IMG/VR virus record: IMGVR_UViG_3300030108_004017
Location: 45,435-109,434 of that record
Reading direction: 5' to 3' (one strand)
DNA from: a virus
Length of the DNA stretch: 64,000 nt
In this document: positions 23,940-32,939 of the stretch, one piece after another
Layout: the number at the start of each line of letters is the position of its first letter
Position numbering within the stretch: position 1 is the stretch's first letter
Made by a program: the position numbers and the translations under genes
The notes under the pieces: model-generated
Databases searched by the model: none
What the model saw: the letters and a program-made list of their open reading frames with translations, nothing else
What the model was told of the DNA's origin: nothing

Positions 23940-24414
23940 CTTGTACTCCCTTTAGTCGTTTGAATTCATAATAATCTACGATGTAATCTTCTCTTCTATA
24001 TTCTATGTTTGACATTGCCAACAAAATAGTATCTTCACTTTCATATACTGCCGAGTCCCATATACCATACGGAATATACAAAGCTTTATTGGGAGAGTCA
24101 AGCAAAAAAGTTTTTTTCTCAAACCCATCATCAAGTAGAACTGATAAAGAACCATTCGGAACAGTCAATACTTGTTCGGTTATAAAATGTGAGTGTTCAC
24201 CTCTAACTTCTCCTGCAGGTACTTTAGTCACATAAAATAATCTCTTGATATCAAATGGTATGTCATTATTAGATTCTATTGGTACTAATATTCCATCTGA
24301 CTCTTCAATCATCTTTACTTCAAATAGTATGGCATCAGATACTCTCGTGTCGGAAAATCTTTTTCTATTACTTGTACTTCTATGTCTAAAACTCATTTGT
24401 TCTCTGTCCCCCAA
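23920..24414 (-). CDS. FdtA/WxcM-type sugar 3,4-ketoisomerase
   Basis: 164 aa, cupin fold. RGEHSHFITEQVLTVPNG carries the paired His of the active site (R-G-x-H-x-H), and LYIPYGIWDSAVYESED and EEDYI-like RREDYIVDYYEF close the barrel as in FdtA. FdtA converts dTDP-4-keto-6-deoxyglucose into its 3-keto isomer, the substrate for a DegT-type aminotransferase (present at 19364-20329). The first ~25 residues are extra and may come from choosing too early a start. Confidence 0.83.
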   Translation of the reverse strand: MGDREQMSFRHRSTSNRKRFSDTRVSDAILFEVKMIEESDGILVPIESNNDIPFDIKRLFYVTKVPAGEVRGEHSHFITEQVLTVPNGSLSVLLDDGFEKKTFLLDSPNKALYIPYGIWDSAVYESEDTILLAMSNIEYRREDYIVDYYEFKRLKGVQDETIRN

Positions 24415-24815
24415 TCCTCACCAAATTGACCTGGTTTACATTTCTGTTCATCACCCAATTCATATTTTTGTGTCAAGTAATACATCATAATAGAGTTTGG
24501 TTCTAATGCCTTATATCCGTGCCATACACCAGGTGGTATCTTTATACTTCTAATATTTTTATCCGATAGATACTGCCACTCTACTTGTCCATTTGTCTCA
24601 TTAGGTCCTGATTCACACAAACCAACTTTGAATGAACCCTTTACACAAAACCAATAATCATATTGTACCTCGTGTTTATGCCAAGCAACAATGTGACTTG
24701 TAGAGTTTACATAGGATATATTTATCTGACCATCTAAGTCATCATATGGTAAGAACACTCGTTGTGCTCTATCATCCTCATTGAATCCTAATTTTATCTC
24801 TTCAAATTTACTCAT
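24393..24815 (-). CDS. RmlC-like cupin sugar epimerase
   Basis: 140 aa. AWHKHEVQYDYWFCVKGSFK and IPPGVWHGYKALEPNS match the dTDP-4-dehydrorhamnose 3,5-epimerase fold, with the first active-site His in HKH and the family's IPPG-x-xHG turn. A little shorter than canonical RmlC (about 180), so substrate may differ. Lies next to FdtA and the C-methyltransferase. Confidence 0.75.
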   Translation of the reverse strand: MSKFEEIKLGFNEDDRAQRVFLPYDDLDGQINISYVNSTSHIVAWHKHEVQYDYWFCVKGSFKVGLCESGPNETNGQVEWQYLSDKNIRSIKIPPGVWHGYKALEPNSIMMYYLTQKYELGDEQKCKPGQFGEDWGTENK

Positions 24816-26031
24816 CTAATTCCACCCAAGGTTCGTGTACAAAGTCTTTGTGACCAAGTACTCTAACTTCTGGTACATGCGTTATCCATAGTCCACCACT
24901 CTTTTCATAATCTGATTCTTTTTCTCGTATCTCTTTTTCAAAATTCCAAGCCCCAAGAAATGCAACATCAACCTCGTCATCAAATCCCTCTTCGGGTGAG
25001 ACAACGGGTAACTTTACACCAGGTGAATACTTACCTTGTTTATCTTCTGTGGTATCAGTAATGTATTGTATTAGATAATCATCAATCCCACAATAGTTGA
25101 AAACCGTAGTAGACTTAGATGTCGCACCATATGAAATTACTTTGTAACCTCTTTCATTGAATTGTTTTAGTATGTTGAATAAATCTTCTTTTGACTTCTC
25201 AACCCTTTTTGCAAACTCTTCATATGTAGAAAGTTTATCCAAACCATAGTCTGATTCATCTTTCAGAATCTCTTTCATTCTATCAGTTTTTTCTGTTTCT
25301 GTTTTACTGGCAAATATTCTATTAGAACCACCGTGAACACTCAAAGGTTCTACATCAAATAAAAATAAACCATTTCTTTCCAATAGTTTTTCTAATGCAG
25401 TAACTGAAAATATATGAGCGTGTTCATCATAGAATTGGTCGTATGAGTTTCTCTTCATTGTTTCAATTAGTGATGGGTCTTCAAATACGAATACTCCTCT
25501 ATCGGATAATAAATTATGTACTGCAGTAAAACAATCATCTAAATCTTGGATGTGACAAATACAATTTGATGCAGAAATTAGGTCGAAACCATTCTCAAAA
25601 CTTTCTTTTATTTCGTTTGATAATTCTGTATTCCAAAACTTAGGATATGTTTTGTATCCTAATTCTTCTGTAATCTCAGCAAAATTACTACAAGGTTCAA
25701 CTCCAATAGTATAATCGTTACCCCAATGATTTAGAAACACACCATCATTACTACCAATCTCCAAAACAGTAAGTGGATTGAATCTCTCACTACAAGTATC
25801 CGCTAGGTTTTTGAAATGGTCTCTCATAGTCTGAGAATATGATGAATGATACACATAATTTTCATTGAACATTTTTTCTGGTGGGACAAACTCACTCAAC
25901 GAAACCAAATGAGTTTCATCATCATACACCACTCCTAAATCAAATGAATATCTTTCACTTTCATATTCTTCACCTGGTATGAAATCATTTGCAATTGGTT
26001 GTTTACCTAAATCTAAAAATTTTGTTTTCAT
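24808..26031 (-). CDS. Sugar C-methyltransferase, TylCIII/NovU type
   Basis: 407 aa. SAM motif LEIGSNDGVFL near 90-100 within the methyltransferase domain, followed by the family's C-terminal domain (YGATSKSTTVFNYCGI near 300, TDTTEDKQGKYSPG). These enzymes add a methyl group to C3 of 4-keto sugar nucleotides, making branched sugars. The usual N-terminal zinc-binding CxxC is missing: the protein begins at the FLDLGKQPIANDF segment that follows it in relatives. With RfbH this hints at a branched deoxysugar product (inference). Confidence 0.85.
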   Translation of the reverse strand: MKTKFLDLGKQPIANDFIPGEEYESERYSFDLGVVYDDETHLVSLSEFVPPEKMFNENYVYHSSYSQTMRDHFKNLADTCSERFNPLTVLEIGSNDGVFLNHWGNDYTIGVEPCSNFAEITEELGYKTYPKFWNTELSNEIKESFENGFDLISASNCICHIQDLDDCFTAVHNLLSDRGVFVFEDPSLIETMKRNSYDQFYDEHAHIFSVTALEKLLERNGLFLFDVEPLSVHGGSNRIFASKTETEKTDRMKEILKDESDYGLDKLSTYEEFAKRVEKSKEDLFNILKQFNERGYKVISYGATSKSTTVFNYCGIDDYLIQYITDTTEDKQGKYSPGVKLPVVSPEEGFDDEVDVAFLGAWNFEKEIREKESDYEKSGGLWITHVPEVRVLGHKDFVHEPWVELDE

Positions 26032-26032
26032 C

Positions 26033-26686
26033 TTATCCTCTTCTATTCAATTCTTGACTAAAATTTTGGTTGTAAAACACATTTTGTTGAGTTTGTTTCT
26101 CAATAGTTTTTGGGTGGTACAAACTCAACTCCTCGTGTGGTGGTAAGTGGGAGTATGTTTTACAACCAACAATATGTTCGTGTAGTGGACGAGTCCATCT
26201 TATGTTTTCATCCCTACGAAAAACCCTACTCTGATAATCAGGATAATTTACCCATCCTTGTTCCGAAACTCTCCAGCCCCATTTCATAACATCTTGTTCT
26301 GTCATTCCATCAATAGTATTTACTCGTGGTATCCAAACCAAATCAACATCATTGATTGTTAATATTTCTGGTAATTGTTCAATCAGAGTTTCGTGTGGAT
26401 ACTCATCGGCATCAATGTGAAAAATATAATCACCTGATGATTGTTCGATTACATAATTCTTTTGGTCTGCAAAGTTACCATCAAGTTTTCTTGTCCACCA
26501 ATAGATACCTTTGGCATCTAAGTATTGATTCATCCACGATGATATAACTTCTTCTACTTTTTTATCATCACCATCTTGTACAATTACTATCTCGTCTTCG
26601 GCTTGTGTTTTGTGTACTAATATTTCTAATAACTTATTCAGTTCCTCTGATTCATTGTGAACTGTAATTCCATAACTTATTTTCAT
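26033..26686 (-). CDS. Family 2 glycosyltransferase
   Basis: 217 aa, compact GT-A enzyme. ISYGITVHNESEELNKLLE, IVIVQDGDDKKVEEV and FHIDADEYPHETL (D-A-D metal site near 91-93), then a His pair in WTRPLHEHIVG. Common in T4-like marine phages. First sugar-transfer gene after the zinc-ribbon pair in transcription order. Confidence 0.82.
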   Translation of the reverse strand: MKISYGITVHNESEELNKLLEILVHKTQAEDEIVIVQDGDDKKVEEVISSWMNQYLDAKGIYWWTRKLDGNFADQKNYVIEQSSGDYIFHIDADEYPHETLIEQLPEILTINDVDLVWIPRVNTIDGMTEQDVMKWGWRVSEQGWVNYPDYQSRVFRRDENIRWTRPLHEHIVGCKTYSHLPPHEELSLYHPKTIEKQTQQNVFYNQNFSQELNRRG

Positions 26687-27180
26687 TTTTCTATTTGGTC
26701 TTTTAGTCCTTCAACTACTTTCAATGGCATTTGTATTGGTTCTAAGTGTACAGCCGATGTCAAACACTCATCATAATCGAATGTTCTGTATGGTGTACCA
26801 CCAACTCTACCCATCTTTCTCGATAGTTGTTGTAGAATATCTCTTACTCTTTGTGGAGTGTCTGCATTGAAGTCTGGACTTACACTCAAAATAACTCTTG
26901 TACCAGAAACTGCCTCCCTTAGTTTTATCTCACCAAAAGAGTCAATAATTGTTTTCACTAATTCTGGTCTGGCCACTGCACTTGCAGATTTCTTCAATAA
27001 TATTCCACTCAATAATCGACTAACATCACCACCAATTTTATTCTTACGAAACAATTTATTTATCACCAATATGGTTCGTAATAATTTACGACCTTTATCA
27101 GGACCTCTTTTTGTCTCATAATGAAATGAAATTATATCTCCGTTCTTGACTTTTGACCAAGTATAAGGTTTACGAGCCAT
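26683..27180 (-). CDS. Conserved-type phage protein, unknown
   Basis: 165 aa. The start is SH3-like (WSKVKNGDIISFHYETKRGP), the centre is basic (KLFRKNKIGGDVSRLLSG) and the end is helical. Resembles small nucleic-acid-associated phage proteins but no family is recognised. It overlaps the GT2 gene by four bases and the zinc-ribbon gene by 11. Confidence 0.55.
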   Translation of the reverse strand: MARKPYTWSKVKNGDIISFHYETKRGPDKGRKLLRTILVINKLFRKNKIGGDVSRLLSGILLKKSASAVARPELVKTIIDSFGEIKLREAVSGTRVILSVSPDFNADTPQRVRDILQQLSRKMGRVGGTPYRTFDYDECLTSAVHLEPIQMPLKVVEGLKDQIEK

Positions 27181-27670
27181 TCATCACCTCAAGTTTTTGG
27201 TCTGTAATGATTCCCATATCTTTACAGGCCGTGAAAAAATCAAACTTACCATAAGTTGTTGCACCCTCAACATCGAGTCTGTGTTTATGTGGTTCACCAT
27301 TTTCGTCTAAATACATATGTTGTTCATTTTCTGGTATCTCTATTACTTTTGCAAATCTCCAAACCCACTCGTCTTGTGTACCTTCAGGATAAATCATTCC
27401 CAACATACCCATATTCAAAACAGATGGATACCAATATAATTGTCTATCATTATCCCACACTTCTATTTGTTTTACTATGAGTGCAGTTGTCTCTAACATC
27501 TTATCTCTTTTTTCAGAACCATCATAATATTCTGAATTACTTGTGTATCCACAATGAAAACATAAGTACGACCTAAACCCACTATCTTCTAATGTCTCCT
27601 CGAAACATTTTTCTTTTTGATTTATACCATAATTTGCACAACAAGGACAACTAACTTTTCTTTCTGCCAT
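27170..27670 (-). CDS. Zinc-ribbon protein
   Basis: 166 aa. Two cysteine pairs at the N-terminus (CPCC at 8-11 and CFHC at 37-40) form a zinc ribbon. The rest is acidic and aromatic (TQDEWVWRFAKVIEIPENEQ) and ends in a short helix. Seen beside GT4 genes here; function unknown. Confidence 0.6.
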   Translation of the reverse strand: MAERKVSCPCCANYGINQKEKCFEETLEDSGFRSYLCFHCGYTSNSEYYDGSEKRDKMLETTALIVKQIEVWDNDRQLYWYPSVLNMGMLGMIYPEGTQDEWVWRFAKVIEIPENEQHMYLDENGEPHKHRLDVEGATTYGKFDFFTACKDMGIITDQKLEVMNGS

Positions 27671-27672
27671 TA

Positions 27673-28962
27673 CTAACTCCCAACTTTATTTAGTTTTGGT
27701 AACTTACCTAACTTTGGTAGTTTCATTTCTACTGCAGTTGGCACCTTATCAATGTATGTACCTAATAGTTCAACCATCTTATCAAATGAAAACTCTACTT
27801 CATTTATTATCTTTTGTTGTGATGCAAGTTCTGTAAATTTCTTGTATCGAGACTTCACGAACTTCATAGAATTAGATGCCTCTTGTAAATTTACATCAAA
27901 CCAATGTTGTCCCTCAACATAGATATTTTTTGGAAATGAATCTTTATGTACAGGTATGTAATTACCATTCACCAACATAGAATATTCAGGTTTTAGAAAA
28001 TCTATATGTCCTGTTGCAGCAGATGCAATTACTGGTTTACCACTCATTGTCGCCTCTAATAATGGTCTACCAAATCCCTCTCCGTGAGTAAATGAAATAT
28101 GTGCACTTACTTTTGGATGATTATACAATTGGTTCATTTGTTCATCGGTCAAATCTCCGTGTAGAAAATATATTGGTGGTAATGATTCACCTTTGAACTT
28201 TGCCTGTATCTCTTTGATTCTTTTTGTTATAACATCTTTATCAATAATAGAGTATCCAGCACCACTCGTTTTCAATATCAATCCTGGTTGGTCTTCTTGA
28301 TTCTTGAATGTCTGTAAAAATGTATGTATCATTCTACCCACATCTTTTCTATCATTACCAAATCCACCTTGTAACCAATGACCAACAAATAAATAATTGA
28401 AATCAGTTTTTATCTTACCTAACTCATCAACTACGATTGGGTCAAATTCATTTGTTGTATTGTAAACCTCAGTATCCACACCTTCAAATAAAACCTCTAC
28501 TGGTGAGTTTACTTGTAATGTATTTACTACTTGACCTTGTTGATTTTTCTCCTCATATACAGTTTTCAACAATACTTCTTTAGAAAAATTAGAACTTGCT
28601 AAAACCAAATCCATTCTATTACATCCCTCAATCCACTCTTTTGGTATGAGTGTGGCTTCTAATCCAGCAGTTATTCCAATGTTGAACTTACCATAAGGTT
28701 GAAATTCATTTGGTACAACTATGTGAATATGTATATCGGGTTGTCTATCTAAGTTAGGATTGACTAATAAATTATCAATGATTGGTTTATCTTTTGGATG
28801 GTCAATCATCAAAGCATTTTGTGGTGTGTTTCCCCAAGGTACATTGAATACTTTTACATCATACTTATCTAATTTTACAAGAGCCCTAACTATATCTCTT
28901 GACCTTGACCCATATCCACTACGAGTCCCAACTGGTGCGGTAACTAATATTAATGGTTTCAT
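27673..28962 (-). CDS. Family 4 glycosyltransferase
   Basis: 429 aa, GT-B. N-terminal loop VGTRSGYGSRSRDIVRAL; C-terminal HGEGFGRPLLEATMSGKPVI carries the E-x7-E retaining-GT4 motif. YLFVGHWLQGGFGNDRK binds the donor phosphate. The last 20 residues hold a duplicated KLPKLGKLPKLNK. It follows a second GT4 gene with no gap. Likely adds hexoses to a surface glycan or virion protein. Confidence 0.85.
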   Translation of the reverse strand: MKPLILVTAPVGTRSGYGSRSRDIVRALVKLDKYDVKVFNVPWGNTPQNALMIDHPKDKPIIDNLLVNPNLDRQPDIHIHIVVPNEFQPYGKFNIGITAGLEATLIPKEWIEGCNRMDLVLASSNFSKEVLLKTVYEEKNQQGQVVNTLQVNSPVEVLFEGVDTEVYNTTNEFDPIVVDELGKIKTDFNYLFVGHWLQGGFGNDRKDVGRMIHTFLQTFKNQEDQPGLILKTSGAGYSIIDKDVITKRIKEIQAKFKGESLPPIYFLHGDLTDEQMNQLYNHPKVSAHISFTHGEGFGRPLLEATMSGKPVIASAATGHIDFLKPEYSMLVNGNYIPVHKDSFPKNIYVEGQHWFDVNLQEASNSMKFVKSRYKKFTELASQQKIINEVEFSFDKMVELLGTYIDKVPTAVEMKLPKLGKLPKLNKVGS

Positions 28963-30375
28963 CTATATAACCTCTGATAATTCAAATTGTTTTCTTGGTT
29001 TGAAGTTCTCGAAAGCCCAATCCATATCTTTTATGAACCTTTCGTTCATATGTTTTGAAGACATACCAATGTCCTCTCTCAGAACAAACTCCCTACCCAA
29101 TAATCCTCTACGAACTCTTTCTTCTTTAGGTAAGTCATAAACCTCTTTCAACTTATCTCCTGCATCCTCAAATCTACATCTGTCATCAAAAATGTACGGA
29201 GTTGGTGGTGAACCTTGAAGTGAACGACAGGCTGGAAATATTGGAAATGCCCACTCTCCACACTCTTGATATTTACCATCGTGGTTAGAACCCCATTCTT
29301 TAGTATAATCATCAACGGTAAGTAATTCATTTGTATATCCACTACCATCACTATTTACAACTTGTTTTGTAAATCCACATTGGTCTTGTAATCCACCTGT
29401 AATATTTACAATTATAGGTGTTCCACTCATTAGGGATTCTGCAGTAGCGAGTCCAAATCCTTCATTTGATGCCATATTGATTGTAACATCTGAAGCTCCA
29501 TATAAATAATTCAATTCCTCAGTAGATAGTTTGACATGCGAGAAGAATACATCGTAGTCTGGACACAATTCATCCACAACTGCTGGTAAATCTGTTCCAT
29601 TATTGTCTACAGGATTAGTGTGCATAATCAACAAACATTTCTTAGCCTCTTCTTTTGGTAATTGGTCACAGAAATGTTTATAAGCCAATATAGTATCACC
29701 AGGTAATTTTCGTCTGATGTTTCTATTGTTATAAAGAATGATAAAATCTTTTTTACCTCTTGAGTTTATCTTGGACATAAATTCAGTATACTTTTTACTT
29801 TTAGTATCCTCATCAGATAATGGTTTGAAAAGTTCTTCGTTTATTCCGTGAGGTATGTATGTAGAATTCTTCTCAGTTCTCGGTGTTCTTTGACAAACTT
29901 GATTGACTATGTTCACAGTCTGTCTTGAAATATTCATAATCAAATCACAAGACTCATAATAGTTTTCATTCCATCTTGGATAAGGTAAGTCATCCCAAAT
30001 ATTATAATAGAATATTGGAATCTCTTGTCGTACCTCGTGTTCCATTTCAAACAACCAAACCCAAAATCGTGGGTCGGTATAAATCATTATGGCATCTGGT
30101 TTTTCTACTGACAAAACTCCTCTCAATAAATTAGGATTACCATAACCACTAATTGGTTGAACCTTTACATTTGCATCTTTGATACCTCGTTCCTTGTTCA
30201 CATCATCAGATATATCAAATATCTTACCCTCTTCAGGATGTTTGATAGCTCCACCAATCTGATACCAATCGTAATGATGAGCAGTTCCCATAACAAATTC
30301 TTTTGACATCGTACCAACACCAGAAGCCATTCTCAAGTCATCTGATAGTAGTAGAATTTTTTTCTTTTTAGTCAT
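28963..30375 (-). CDS. Family 4 glycosyltransferase
   Basis: 470 aa, GT-B. KILLLSDDLRMASGVGTMSK at the start, IILYNNRNIRRKLPGDTIL in the middle and NEGFGLATAESLMSGTPII with the E-x7-E site. Contains an extra Cys-containing segment (ECGEWAFPIFPACRSLQG) before the C-terminal helix. This is the first sugar gene of the operon in transcription order, after two small regulators. Confidence 0.85.
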   Translation of the reverse strand: MTKKKKILLLSDDLRMASGVGTMSKEFVMGTAHHYDWYQIGGAIKHPEEGKIFDISDDVNKERGIKDANVKVQPISGYGNPNLLRGVLSVEKPDAIMIYTDPRFWVWLFEMEHEVRQEIPIFYYNIWDDLPYPRWNENYYESCDLIMNISRQTVNIVNQVCQRTPRTEKNSTYIPHGINEELFKPLSDEDTKSKKYTEFMSKINSRGKKDFIILYNNRNIRRKLPGDTILAYKHFCDQLPKEEAKKCLLIMHTNPVDNNGTDLPAVVDELCPDYDVFFSHVKLSTEELNYLYGASDVTINMASNEGFGLATAESLMSGTPIIVNITGGLQDQCGFTKQVVNSDGSGYTNELLTVDDYTKEWGSNHDGKYQECGEWAFPIFPACRSLQGSPPTPYIFDDRCRFEDAGDKLKEVYDLPKEERVRRGLLGREFVLREDIGMSSKHMNERFIKDMDWAFENFKPRKQFELSEVI

Positions 30376-30604
30376 TTAGAACCTCTTTATCATTTGTGTA
30401 TTGTTGGAAAAAGTACTTATCCAACATTTCTAACTTATCATCATACTCAGCAATAATTCCTAATTCTTTTTCTATCGTTTCCATAATATCAGGATGTTCG
30501 GCAACACCTGCAGGATTTCTTAGTAAATTATTGACATTTACTTTATGTTTTTCAATGTGTGATTTGAAGTGTAGTCTACTAGCCTTTAGTATTTCTTTTC
30601 TCAT
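30368..30604 (-). CDS. Small helical phage protein
   Basis: 78 aa, all-helical. ASRLHFKSHIEKHKVNVNNL then PAGVAEHPDIMETIEKELG. Similar small proteins occur in T4-like cyanophage genomes. It overlaps the first GT4 gene by 8 bp and opens the operon. Function unknown. Confidence 0.6.
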   Translation of the reverse strand: MRKEILKASRLHFKSHIEKHKVNVNNLLRNPAGVAEHPDIMETIEKELGIIAEYDDKLEMLDKYFFQQYTNDKEVLND

Positions 30605-30618
30605 AACCTATCCTATTT

Positions 30619-30813
30619 CTATAATTTTGAACTACTAATATGTAGTTGAGTATAGTCTCGAATCTCATCTCGAAAATTTTCATCTTGATTATATTTGTCT
30701 ATAGCTCTGTTTACTAATTTTTGTAAGGTAAAATCATCATCGAGACATATACTTCTAAATCTTATATATGAATCTTTCAACACCTTTACCGAAGTCAATT
30801 TGAACTTATCCAT
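30619..30813 (-). CDS. Ribbon-helix-helix-type DNA-binding protein
   Basis: 64 aa. A short strand (FKLTSVKVLKDSY), then two helices (RFRSICLDDDFTLQKLVNRA and DKYNQDENFRDEI), the layout of Arc/MetJ-type repressors, which bind DNA as dimers. A possible regulator of the glycan operon directly downstream, or of the TGTCAT repeats near 2256-2730; both are guesses. Confidence 0.6.
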   Translation of the reverse strand: MDKFKLTSVKVLKDSYIRFRSICLDDDFTLQKLVNRAIDKYNQDENFRDEIRDYTQLHISSSKL

Positions 30814-30852
30814 TTAGTTTTCCCTCATAAATACTTATATATAAATATATCA

Positions 30853-31263
30853 TTATTGTATAATGGTTATATTTTTTTTCAATTTTTTAGCCTCCAATAA
30901 ACAACTTTCTGTACCTTTTGACCTTTTATCTCTTGGTATAAATGCAACAACTACATCAGAGTATTCTGCAATCTGTTTATTTCTTTTATGATAATGATAA
31001 ACTCTATAATCCTTACCATACTCATAGTTTGGTCGTATGCAATGTTGGTTGTATGGGTAATGTTGTGGTGGAAATTCTGAATATTTTACATCCATTTCTA
31101 ATGAGAATTTTTTTGCGTAACCATCTGCACCTTGTTTTTGACCACCACTTACTATTTCTAAGTCTGTACCAAATTGTTCTTTACACTTGAAAATAAAGTC
31201 TCGTACTTTTCTCTTATCAACATACTCTCTACTCCCAACAATTGCTACTCTCATATCATCCAT
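30853..31263 (-). CDS. SLOG-domain (YspA/DUF2493-like) protein
   Basis: 136 aa. Rossmann-like start VAIVGSREYVDKRKVRDFI, the nucleotide-binding IVSGGQKQGADGYAKKF and a C-terminal KGTESCLLEAKK, the SLOG pattern shared with DprA and YspA. SLOG proteins bind nucleotide ligands or DNA. It may sense a nucleotide signal; role in the phage unknown. Overlaps its upstream neighbour by 8 bp. Confidence 0.8.
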   Translation of the reverse strand: MDDMRVAIVGSREYVDKRKVRDFIFKCKEQFGTDLEIVSGGQKQGADGYAKKFSLEMDVKYSEFPPQHYPYNQHCIRPNYEYGKDYRVYHYHKRNKQIAEYSDVVVAFIPRDKRSKGTESCLLEAKKLKKNITIIQ

Positions 31264-31672
31264 CGGTTCTCTTCTGTTTTGGTTTCTGTTGGTGTTTTGG
31301 TTGTGAACAAAACTCTGCAGCCTTTATAAATTGAGAAACACCTAAAACTATACCATCTGGATTATCTGCCTGATACCAAAATCTATTTAGTTTTGTATCT
31401 ACTTCACCTATATCGAACCAAACTCTCTCCTTTGGTTCTGATTCTATGATTGTTTTCCAATGTAATTTTCCTTCACAAGTCTTCATAAATTTCTGTAACC
31501 CACTTAGGTCTTTTGAATCGTGAAGTAAAAAATAACATTTGAATCTTGCAGAACTACCCCAAGCCTCGTCCAAGAAATCGAGTATAAAGTCTTCATATAC
31601 CCCATTACCTAACCAACCTTTTGTTGATATTCTAATACTATAATTTACTTGTTTGCCAAAGGTGTCTTGCAT
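31256..31672 (-). CDS. Hypothetical protein next to Cas4-like nuclease
   Basis: 138 aa. Beta-rich start (VNYSIRISTKGWLGNGVYED), aromatic middle (WKTIIESEPKERVWFDIGEV) and a basic, Gln-rich tail (SQPKHQQKPKQKRTDG) that may touch nucleic acid. Sits two bases from the nuclease gene and is probably co-expressed. Not recognised. Confidence 0.55.
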   Translation of the reverse strand: MQDTFGKQVNYSIRISTKGWLGNGVYEDFILDFLDEAWGSSARFKCYFLLHDSKDLSGLQKFMKTCEGKLHWKTIIESEPKERVWFDIGEVDTKLNRFWYQADNPDGIVLGVSQFIKAAEFCSQPKHQQKPKQKRTDG

Positions 31673-31674
31673 CT

Positions 31675-32544
31675 TTATCCCCTATCACATATTTCTGGTT
31701 TATCTTTGAACTCACACCACTTACAAGACTTCTGAGTATTTGTTTTTGTATACTCTTTGTCTAATATTCTATCTCCATTCTCGTCATAACAATCATCCAT
31801 AAAAGATTCAAATCTTTTCCAAGTCTGATTCATACTTGGAGTTCCATTTGCTGGATGGTGAAGTTGTACTCTTTTTTGTGGAAAGTCCACATTTTCATAT
31901 AACATTCGTTTCAATATAAGAAACTCTACATCAATCCTATCAATTGGTATCTTCCAAGTCTCAGATAAAAACTTTTTATACAACAAAATTTGGTCTGATT
32001 TTATCTTGTCTTGTTTGACATATTTATTCCACCCCTTAGTGGATGTCTTTATATCAATAACTTTGAATCTACCATTTCGTGTATCTTTCATAACTAAATC
32101 TATGAACCCAACAAAGTTCATATTTGGTCTCAATTTCTTCTGTAGTGGAATTTCTACTCCAACCAACTCCCAATGTTTCTTTGAGAAATAATTAGCTCTC
32201 TTCTTTTTGAAGAAATCAAATATCAATACTCCGTGACTAAAGAATTCCTTCATATCATTTTCAGTACAAAATTCTTCTCCACCATTGTTTTTCATAATGT
32301 TCTCATAGTTAGTTTTCATTCTATGAAGTAACATTTTATCAAGTGGTAGTTGGTCTGCCTCTTTGATTGACTTTTTATACATTACATCAAGATAAGTTTG
32401 TAATACCTCGTGTACACTCGTACCAAACATAGTGTGTATGGAATCTGAAAATGGAGCTAACTTATCAATGTACTTTAGTTTCCATTGATAAGGACAATTA
32501 CTCCATACAGAATATTGTGAGTGACTTACTCTATTTACTGACAA
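31675..32544 (-). CDS. Cas4/AddB-like PD-(D/E)XK nuclease
   Basis: 289 aa. Active-site motifs: GTSVHEVLQTYLD (motif I His), NFVGFIDLVMKD (Asp) and KVIDIKTSTKGWNKY (D-x-K). Four cysteines, one near residue 18 (CPYQWKLKY) and three at the end (CKWCEFKDKPEIC), would hold a [4Fe-4S] cluster as in Cas4 and AddB. The likely role is DNA end processing in recombination or replication. A lone phage gene with no CRISPR array nearby. Confidence 0.85.
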   Translation of the reverse strand: MSVNRVSHSQYSVWSNCPYQWKLKYIDKLAPFSDSIHTMFGTSVHEVLQTYLDVMYKKSIKEADQLPLDKMLLHRMKTNYENIMKNNGGEEFCTENDMKEFFSHGVLIFDFFKKKRANYFSKKHWELVGVEIPLQKKLRPNMNFVGFIDLVMKDTRNGRFKVIDIKTSTKGWNKYVKQDKIKSDQILLYKKFLSETWKIPIDRIDVEFLILKRMLYENVDFPQKRVQLHHPANGTPSMNQTWKRFESFMDDCYDENGDRILDKEYTKTNTQKSCKWCEFKDKPEICDRG

Positions 32545-32922
32545 TTACTTACCCCACTTACCACGACCTACAATCGTCGCCATTATCCCATAATTAGACA
32601 CATCTAAATATGCATCTTCTAATGGTTCATCTTTTACAGCAGATTCTCTATTGTTCATCAATAAAGTCTTTACTCTCTGTAACTTATCATTCATACGAAA
32701 CCACAAACCTGTAAGTGATAGTTTTATTTCTTCTGGTGTCTTCAATGCTGTTCCAACTGAAATATTACCAGGACCATAATCGTGTTGTTTGTGTAAGAAC
32801 AACTCGTATTGTTCTCTTTGTAACTTTTTGAACTCAGCAGTCATTACTGGCCACTCTTTTTCCATCAGTTCTATAACTTCATCAGTTGATACAACAGATG
32901 GTTCTGTTCTTTCTTTTATCAT
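32545..32922 (-). CDS. DUF1599/Nmad1-like protein
   Basis: 125 aa. HKQHDYGPGNISVG, then LTGLWFRMNDKLQRVKTLL and DEPLEDAYLDVSNYGIMATI match the helical DUF1599 pattern, also called nucleotide-modification-associated domain 1. Members sit beside DNA-modification genes in phages; this one lies next to a DNA methyltransferase. The biochemical role is not settled. Confidence 0.72.
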   Translation of the reverse strand: MIKERTEPSVVSTDEVIELMEKEWPVMTAEFKKLQREQYELFLHKQHDYGPGNISVGTALKTPEEIKLSLTGLWFRMNDKLQRVKTLLMNNRESAVKDEPLEDAYLDVSNYGIMATIVGRGKWGK

Positions 32923-32939
32923 TTATAACCTCTCATTTA

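Noticed and set aside
31675-32544. CRISPR link for the Cas4-like nuclease
   Set aside because: No spaced repeats were seen in the window, and such nucleases are common in phages without CRISPR.
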